Part shown: positions 57,350-64,000 of the stretch, in pieces
How positions within the stretch are numbered: position 1 is the stretch's first letter
How the letters are laid out: every line of letters begins with the position of its first letter
Origin: Heterobilharzia americana
Lineage: Eukaryota; Platyhelminthes; Trematoda; Strigeidida; Schistosomatidae
Direction: 5' to 3'
DNA length: 64,000 bases
Assembly: GCA_944470555.2 (NCBI GenBank)
Contig: OX104130.1
Span: forward strand, 63,245,160 to 63,309,159
The notes under the pieces: model-generated
Seen by the model: only the letters and a program-made list of their open reading frames with translations
Told to the model about the DNA's origin: nothing
The model's database searches: none
Position numbers and translations under genes: made by a program

Positions 57350-58070
57350 AAGTAGTGCTTTAGATGCTGCGGTTGTTTTTCATCATAACACTTGCCAGTT
57401 TGAACAAAGGTGCTACTTTAGATCTGCCTTTTTAGACTATACTTCTGCTTCTGATTCTGTCTCTAAACCTGTACTGATGAACAAGCTTACTAGAACTCAC
57501 ATTGAGTCCTTGATTGACAACTGGCTTCATTCTCATTTTTCCGAGGGAAGACAGTACACCCTATACAGAGGTATGTGCTCTACTTTACTACTTAGTTAAA
57601 CTGGTGTGCTTCATAGTGCTGCTCTTTCTCCTTTTTCTTTTTCCTTCTTTTTGCATATCTTACCGATTTCAAATAGAGCTAACTAAGTATCCGGATGACC
57701 TAATAATATCCCTATTGGCCATCGCCTTATCAAATCGTTCTCAGTTTAATAACTTCTCAACTGAAATTGACCCTTGGTCTTCCTTGAATGGCTTCACACT
57801 GTATCCCCTCAAATGTCAGATGTTTAATTTTGGTCTAAGATGCGAACAATTGAAGCAGTTCTGCTTCATTTTCATAACTCATTTCTTATTGATAACTCTG
57901 TTATAGAGAAAATATCGTATGTGATTCATCTTGGCTAATGCTTTTCTTCTTTTTTAGTCCCTCCATATTTTACTGATTTCGAGGCAAGTCCTTCACCTAA
58001 CCCTTTATATGAGGAAAATCAAGCTGTCTCGTATAACTCAGTCTCTACTTTTGTGTTTCGTTAATTTCTG
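57350..58070 (+). mobile_element. Non-LTR RT remnant, another family
   Basis: The + strand reads AFLDYTSASDSVS-like sequence near 57427 (FLDYTSASD in place of FLDYSKAFD), LIDNWLHSHFSEGRQYTLY near 57510, GVLHSAALSPFSFSFFLHIL near 57610-57660, YPDDLIIS near 57690 (the RT Asp pair) and SSLNGFTLYPLKCQMFNF near 57780-57835. Three frames are involved. It resembles neither the CR1-like nor the RTE-like families in this window closely. Confidence 0.6.
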
Positions 58071-58074
58071 TATT

Positions 58075-59260
58075 TTGTTAACTCTGTGACTCCACCATAC
58101 GTAGGCACTGCCACGAAGACATCTATAGTCAAGAATCTGTAACCTCTTCATGTCTACTTTCAGCGGCCGTCTTACAGCCATATAAAAGGACGGAGCGGAC
58201 TGTAGTGCAATATACTAATTATTTAATAGGTAACCTGTCCTTTGGTGCCAGAGATGACGCAAGTTCACAAATGCTAAATGGACCTTTTTTATAGCAGAGT
58301 AGATCTGATACCATGCTTCTTCTGGTTGAGTGGTGATCATGTTGTAATAACTGTCCGGGTAGTTCCTCAATGAAATTAGCCTTAGCATTCTCTTTATCGA
58401 GCTGGACTCACAGTGATCTTCAAGTTTTGTCTTTCTGCGACCATTTATGTTTACGTGGGTGTCTTAGAACCAAAGCGTGATCAGTTTCCAAGGGATTGCT
58501 TCAGAATGTTTAATAATCTTCCTGCACCTCTTCTTGTCGATAACTAATTGGAATATGATCCATCTCTGTCAGGTTTATTTCGGTGGACATCAAGTTAGAC
58601 GTTGTTTTCGTATGTTTGAAATATAGGCTTTTCAGAAATAGGTGGTTATCTGAGCAGTTGTAATAGGTGATTTTGGTTATCTGTGCGTCTGAGTGAGATT
58701 TCTAAGTTCCATTAAGGTATCTTTCTGTTTTATTTAGCCTTCACACTTGTGGATTGAAATCACGTGCGACATGTACATCTGAACGCTTGGTTTTCAGTGG
58801 GAAGCTAGACAGTCTTCAACAGAACTCATCTTTCATTTCCCCCGAACTGTGGTCATTGGATGTGTTAGCAGAGAGTATGAATCGATAACGGCTAGTCTCA
58901 CTCTTCTTAGTTCTCATTCCCTCTTTCAGTCGAATAATGCTTAGGTGAACGTCAACTGTGATCCAGTCGACCAGTGGACTTCCTGACACAGGACTTGATG
59001 CTATACCTACACGTTCAGGACAGAGAGAACCAGAAATAAAATCTGCATAAACAGGAAGAGTGAAATTGGCAGGTTTAGGTGAATTGAACAGTCACATTTG
59101 GGTCTCGTATGTGCACCTCACGAATACGCACACGTGCATGGTACGAAATGCCGTAGTTTTGGCTGCGAAGCTTTTTGTCTAGTCTTAGAGAGAGTGTGGA
59201 CATTGGAAGCTCCAATATGTAGTTACGAGCTCAGTCTTGGGCGACTGTACAGATTTGGCG
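58075..59260 (-). mobile_element. RTE-like copy with internal deletion joining RT C-terminal part to endonuclease
   Basis: 58110-58283 matches the post-palm RT region (agccatataaaaggacggag, gagatgacgcaagttcacaa). Directly next to it, 58285-59260 matches the endonuclease half (acaccttcttctggttgagt-type, then gtagttacgag/taatttggagc at the N-terminal end). About 1.5-2 kb of element (RT core) is missing between them. Confidence 0.6.
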
Positions 59261-59539
59261 TGAATGTTGGGCAATGGAACCGTGACTATGGGGAAGTTGT
59301 ACTGTTCTTGAAAATAATCTCCCCAAAATTTCAGGCATCTCTCCTGGGAGGTTATCATCGAAACATCCTTTTGATGGTTGTCTCATTGCCCATCGTCTTT
59401 TTCGCCATCCTCTCTAATGAATTTAAGTAATTGCCAAGCACTGTTCAATGATGATACCTTTTTCATCTATTTTGCCTTTATCAGACACAAACGCTTGCAG
59501 TTATTACGATTACCTTTAGTCAAGCTTCGTTTATGGTAA

Positions 59540-59710
59540 TTTGGTTGGTTGTCGCTAGCAGAGGAAGCCAGGACGCTCGTTTCGTCCTATTTCGGACTCA
59601 TCAGCCGGATGTACCTGCACCCCAGTGAGTATTATTGTTCCCACTGGGACTCGAACCCCGTACCCATCGCTTCAAAAGCTAAGCCGTTAGCCACTATGCC
59701 CCGGAGGTCG
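59540..59710 (-). mobile_element. Sm-alpha-like SINE, complete head and hammerhead
   Basis: On the - strand: tRNA-like head with TAGTGGCTAACGG (59696-59684, A box) and GGTTCGAGTCCC (59657-59646, near-perfect B box), a short linker, then the hammerhead at 59610-59566 and a short tail. The best-kept SINE of this family in the window. Confidence 0.8.
59566..59610 (-). ncRNA. Hammerhead ribozyme in Sm-alpha-like SINE, core intact
   Basis: Core CUGAUGA (59604-59598), stem II GUCC-GAAAUA-GGAC fully paired, GAAA (59583-59580), and cleavage triplet GUC (59574-59572) with cleavage expected before 59571. Stem I ATCCGG/CTGGCT has four Watson-Crick pairs, one G-U and one mismatch. By the known schistosome hammerhead it should self-cleave. 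Confidence 0.8.
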
Positions 59711-61937
59711 AATAATTCAATACAATAAAACAACGGAGAATTACAAGTGTATCGATAAGTAGTAATAATCTTCGTTTATGTTGCCTTTCTCCTCATTATA
59801 ATCAAAGCTAGCTAGAATGGACCTCACATTAATCCACTAGGATGAAGTTGTGTAAATCCAGTGGTTTTTGATAAATTTCTCGTGTTAGTTGCTAACTTTC
59901 TTTTAAGCTGTTTCCGCAACGGATTAAAGCAGTTTCATCAGGAGAAGTGCTGTTAATTTGTTGTTTGCTTTGAATAACACTCGCCAAACCATATTAGATC
60001 GTCGATTCAATATTTCGCACAGTGAAACAGTATTATTTACTGGATGATATTTTGAGCAGTATTTATTATTCATGTTCATACCAAGGGTAGCTGCACAACT
60101 TTCACATCAATTTTATACAGTTCTGTTCCTCCTCCATTTGTCGTATAAGGGTAGTAAGATTTTCTGTATATCCGGAACAAGTTGGTGACTCATTCCTATT
60201 ATACGTGTTTGATGATTCGATAAACAAAGCTTCAGCTACCAATACCGTCTCCCACCCCACTAAGTTAGTTTAAAGGAATGTCACTATCCCATCCTATTGT
60301 GTGGTTGTGTGTGATTGTATGCATTACAATAACTGAAATCTTTTTCAAGATCCCTTATCTTACCAGGATCTGTCATTATTTGGTTCGGTTAAGTTTTGTG
60401 CTGTTATTGTGATTGACTCTGTTCGACTACTTTGACTTGGAAAAACCATTTCAGTTTGAAAATCTGACCGGGAGTGTTACCTTTGTCGTGTTTCCATAAT
60501 TTCCAATATGTACTCGAACAGTTGTATTCCTTCACCTAATAAGAAGAGTGCATAGCTTCCAACAATCTTAGATATGCTTTTGTTATGCTGATATTTAGTA
60601 AATTATGGTAATCCGCAGTATCCAGGCTATGAATTGAAGTATTTACTTAGTTTTAGTGGAAAGAATTACTGAATATTTGAAAATACAAGTCTAAAAGTGG
60701 GATTTTGTCAGGTCGAAGAAGTCAATTTTCTACCTAGATGTACGAAAATCTTCATATTTGATCTTCTTGTATCGCTAAAAGTGGACTGTTAAAGTACTTT
60801 CAGGTGTCCATCCTTAGAAATAAACACCTACCATGAAATGAAAGACATTTATGATTTTGACGTTGAATACAGTAACCCCAGGATACTCTGTTAACTGACC
60901 AGTTTGCTATTTCACTCCGACACTGTTTTTCATTTCTTACCCATCTTCTCACATATATTCTCAAGACAAAATGTTCATATTACCACGAGTCTTTGGTAAG
61001 ATATCTAATATACTAATGTGTGTTATTATTTAAAAACGTTAGCTAGCTCATTAATTTGTACTGGCCTACCTTTGTCTATAGGGCACAGTGTCAGGGAATA
61101 TTCACTGTAGTTCTATAATGGTTGACTTAGAATGTCTTAGTGAATTCAAACTCCCATTTCAGCACTCAGATTATTACTAGTCTTTGATTGGAAGGGATGA
61201 ATGGCACCAATCACTCAAGTTTTTAGATATTCTTTTCAAACCGTTTATTTGTACCTGAAATATTTTTTTTTAACCTAACCGCATCTCAAATGTCGGGAAG
61301 TGGTGAGTTCTAAATTTATCTACAACCGTAAGATTTCTAGCCATTCAGTTATTGATATCGATTCCTAGTGGTAGTTTTTTTCCACACTTACACAACTCAA
61401 GAAAACTGTTTACGGTTGTAGATGCTATAGATGTTGTAGATACTGTAGTTATTGGCTAGTTTTCGATTTTCCCTGTTACTCTGGTTCACTTAATAACATA
61501 TTAGTAGCGAACTAATTTTCACGTCCTAAACAGTATGCAATACAAGAAAAATAATTGTTTTTTTGTAGCCTTTCGTTATAATTGTTGATCATTTGCTTTC
61601 TGTGAGACGAATTGATTTTAGGAATTCTTTCTAAAATTTTCTTCAGTCACATGACCTTTATTTGTTTAATAACCAATCATATAACAAAAATAGAGTGGTA
61701 TCAGATCAATTTATGCTGCTTCATGATTGGCTTATCGTATTTGGCCAATCATGTGACGAATTGGCCGAAGGTTATTATAAGCGTATTGCGGAGTACTCAG
61801 AAAATCGTGTGGAAATTAAACGCTAAGTAAATGCTTTTTCAGAATAATGCTCAAAATATGTCTCATCGAGCATAAGGGGGTTGAATATGTGGTGTGAAAC
61901 ATTTGCATTTTAATTTGAGAGGTGAACTTCAACATAG
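59711..61937. other. Intron or upstream region, no recognised feature
   Basis: AT-rich DNA before the 61938 exon. If 54091-54255 belongs to the same gene, this is the right part of a 7.7-kb intron. Confidence 0.4.
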
Positions 61938-62235
61938 ATGGAAGTGTTATCTGGAGTTAAGCTTGGAGATAATCCAAGCGTAAAAGCGCATTCCAACAAG
62001 CGAAATGATCAATATGGGAAATTATATTCTGGTAACTCTTCTCGAAAAATACAGAGCACTGGCAACAGTAGTATACATGGACGCAGAGGACCTGGACTTT
62101 ATCGACCTACAGTGAATGAAACATCAGTACCGCAGTCTAACTTACCACTAAATCTTCTCCGCAATCGAACGCCTCATTTCAAGCCTTCTCTAACTCCTGG
62201 ACTTGGTACCAGAAGAGTGGTTTATGGAAATTCAA
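61938..62235 (+). CDS. TBC1D30: TBC1D30-like exon with low-complexity N-terminal region
   Basis: Open from ATG at 61938, which directly follows a TAG, to the donor attcaa|gtaaag. It encodes MEVLSGVKLGDNPSVKAHSN and a Ser/Asn/Arg-rich stretch (GNSSRKIQSTGNSSIHGRRG; LYRPTVNETSVPQSNL). Its last base plus the first two of the 63245 exon make an Arg codon, so these two exons join in frame. The exon may be internal (acatag is an acceptor AG) or hold an alternative start. In its ATG register it does not join 54091-54255 directly, so a missing exon or a later acceptor (for example tctggag near 61955) is needed. Confidence 0.6.
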
Positions 62236-63244
62236 GTAAAGTTTAATGCATATTGCTACTCGTTTATTTTATCTTTATAAGGATTCCTTCTTTGGTATGG
62301 TACTCGCTGTACATATTATCATAAGTGTGAGCTAATACACAATAGCTGTTTTTACTGTTGTTGATAGTCATATAAATTTTTCAAATCCTTGGTAAAAAAA
62401 CAGTGTTTTTTGCTGGAATTATATTCAGACAAATTTTAGTCTTCATATCCTAGAAAGAAACGGATGCTTACTCTTTAAATTGCTGTTTCTATGATGTGCT
62501 GAGTGTGAATATACGGTCTGTTTACTGTGAGCATTTTTGGGTGATGTGAAGTCGTCACTTACGTCGAAGTTAGAGATGATGGTACTCAAATCTATTGCTT
62601 ATTCTGTATGAGATTTGTTTTGCAATGGGTAACAGATTGTTTCAGCGAAGATAAATAAAATTGACACAAAGCCAAGAACTTGCTAAGAAATCTTGAAAAA
62701 CACAGCGTAGCTTAACTACCTTGTTTTTTTAGGACTAGAAGAGAGATTTTGAAGGCAGTTGTAACAACTGATAAGATGACCAACCAGATTTCTAATGAAA
62801 AGGTAGTTTTTCACCAAATAAAGAAATCTGATTGATCGTTTTATTGTCCTTAGAGCGACTTTAGAGCTCGTCGGGTTAGAACAGACTTACTTTTGACCAG
62901 TGTCAGGGATTAAAGTCATTTTTTGGCTTGTTAAAGGTTGAGGGGTTGCAACTGGAAAATTTGAATGGCATACACAGCCTATATGATATTGAATTTTGCC
63001 TAAAGGTTATAATTGCTTGTCTGAAGTCATTTGGCTTTAAGTCACCTTTGTTCAACTTTCCCAACTTTTGTTTTGTTAAGTGCTCATCTGACTATTGAAT
63101 CTGTTATTTTTCCTCAATAAGTAATTATTTCATTCATCCCAGTCATTTAACCCAAGGATTTGTTAAATGTAAAGAAAAATCTCCTAAAGTCAGAGACTTT
63201 GTTGTCGTCCAGGTTTGATTTTGATTTTTTCATTTATTCTTCAG
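62236..63244 (+). other. Intron between TBC1D30-like exons
   Basis: 1009 nt, gtaaag...tttattcttcag. No element recognised inside. Confidence 0.7.
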
Positions 63245-63675
63245 GACAGGATGCGAACCTTAGATTTAGTATGGAGCCTCGTCTAAGTGATGAAGCATTC
63301 GATGAATGGGTTAATGCTATACGTCGTATGGCTCGTTTAGGCGACGGATTACCATCAGCTATTCGTTCACGTGTGTGGTCAACTCTTGCAGATCGGCAAT
63401 TGGCTAAGCAACATGTGGATTGGGATCATGTGATTAAGATGGCCTTCAATGAACCATCTAATAAAGATGATGATAGATTAGGTGAACAAATTGTGAAGGA
63501 TTTACACCGTACTGGATGTGAACAATTTGGATCAGATTCAGATCAAGCATCATTAAAACGTGTGCTTCTCGCTTACGCTCGATGGAATAGACGTGTGGGT
63601 TATTGTCAAGGTTTCAATGTGATAGCTGCTGCTGTGTTAGATGTCACTGCTCGCGATGAAAAGAAAGCTTTTAAA
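63245..63675 (+). CDS. TBC1D30: TBC1D30-like exon encoding the start of the Rab-GAP TBC domain
   Basis: 431 nt, acceptor tttattcttcag, donor tttaaa|gttagt, ending in phase 0. It encodes LRFSMEPRLSDEAFDEWVNA, then RMARLGDGLPSAIRSRVWST, AFNEPSNKDDDRLGEQIVKD, LHRTGCEQFG and LKRVLLAYARWNRRVGYCQG. The IxxDxxR arginine finger (IVKDLHR) and the YCQG glutamine finger of TBC GTPase-activating proteins are both present. The LEPSL...GIP...VWLTLAD, FNERSNPDDD-MG-QIVKDLHRTGC and LAYARWN--VGYCQGFN order is specific to TBC1D30. That family acts on Rab8 in cilia and vesicle traffic, a role inferred here from vertebrates. The gene continues past the window end. Confidence 0.92.
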
Positions 63676-64000
63676 GTTAGTACCATATAAGTCTTTTAAT
63701 GGTATTTAAAATTATGCTTTTGGATACCAATGGTTTACTTACAAATTCTCAGTGAAAATGCTTTGTTAAGTATAATGCACATTGTAGTTTGAAACCTGAA
63801 AAATGCAAGTATCAATATATTTTAAAGTAGTTCTTATGGTTTTAGGTAATACTTTAAGAGTAGTTTCCTTTTGTTTCACCACTACATGAGTCCATCATCA
63901 TTTTTGCAGGCAAGTTTTAGCAGGAATTAATGACTGAGAATGAGTCTAGGTTCTACGTGTAATGCTTATTCTCTCAATAATATTTACAACCTTTAAAAGG
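63676..64000 (+). other. Start of the next TBC1D30-like intron
   Basis: Begins gttagtacc; no exon recognised before the window ends. Confidence 0.6.

Noticed and set aside
57514..57906. 130-codon + strand ORF as a host membrane protein
   Set aside because: The hydrophobic start is out of frame with RT motifs in the same stretch, and the later part itself carries the RT box YPDDLIIS; it is part of a decayed RT.

Overview
This is eukaryotic, intron-containing, AT-rich DNA from a blood fluke (Schistosoma or a close schistosomatid; species not resolved). The call rests on dense non-LTR retroelements of the CR1-like and RTE-like kinds known from schistosomes (SR1/SR2/Perere-type families), a Penelope-like element with a GIY-YIG domain, tRNA-derived SINEs that carry hammerhead ribozymes (Sm-alpha type), and a very short 5' intron in a conserved gene. 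Nothing in the window suggests prokaryotic, plasmid or CRISPR DNA.

Two host genes are recognisable, both on the + strand. Mediator subunit 20 (MED20) is rebuilt here from four exons (29450-29466, 29506-29585, 29741-29997, 41278-41691). They join in frame to 255 codons plus a stop, across introns of 39, 155 and 11,280 nt. A TBC1D30-like Rab GTPase-activating protein has exons at 54091-54255, 61938-62235 and 63245-63675 and runs off the right edge. A few further open, splice-bounded stretches (11300-11457 -, 13213-13428 +, 23977-24182 -, 28150-28477 +) could be exons of unrecognised genes.

Layout. 1-2025: 5' half of an RTE-like element on the - strand with an undamaged endonuclease frame that leaves the window. 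2085-10150: CR1-like pieces in both orientations, including a nearly whole - strand copy (4440-7760). 12150-16050: another CR1-like 3' end and a + strand CR1-like RT. 16483-18300: a Penelope-like element folded into a palindrome. 18750-23825: several RTE-like pieces on the - strand. 27000-27800: SINE-like composite repeats. 29450-41691: MED20, whose last intron holds nested elements. There, an RTE-like copy is split by a - strand fragment of a second RTE-like family (30505-31540), and a longer + strand copy of that second family (33630-40997) is split by a 4.37-kb Gypsy-type LTR retrotransposon (35576-39947). 42500-49995: SINEs and an RTE 3' end. 54091 to the end: TBC1D30-like exons with SINEs and old RTE/RT remnants in a long intron.

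The most interesting signals are the nested and mirrored retroelements inside the MED20 intron, the palindromic Penelope-like element, and two hammerhead ribozymes (59566-59610 and 42581-42626, both - strand) whose catalytic cores look intact among decayed relatives. All calls come from reading the sequence; no search was run.
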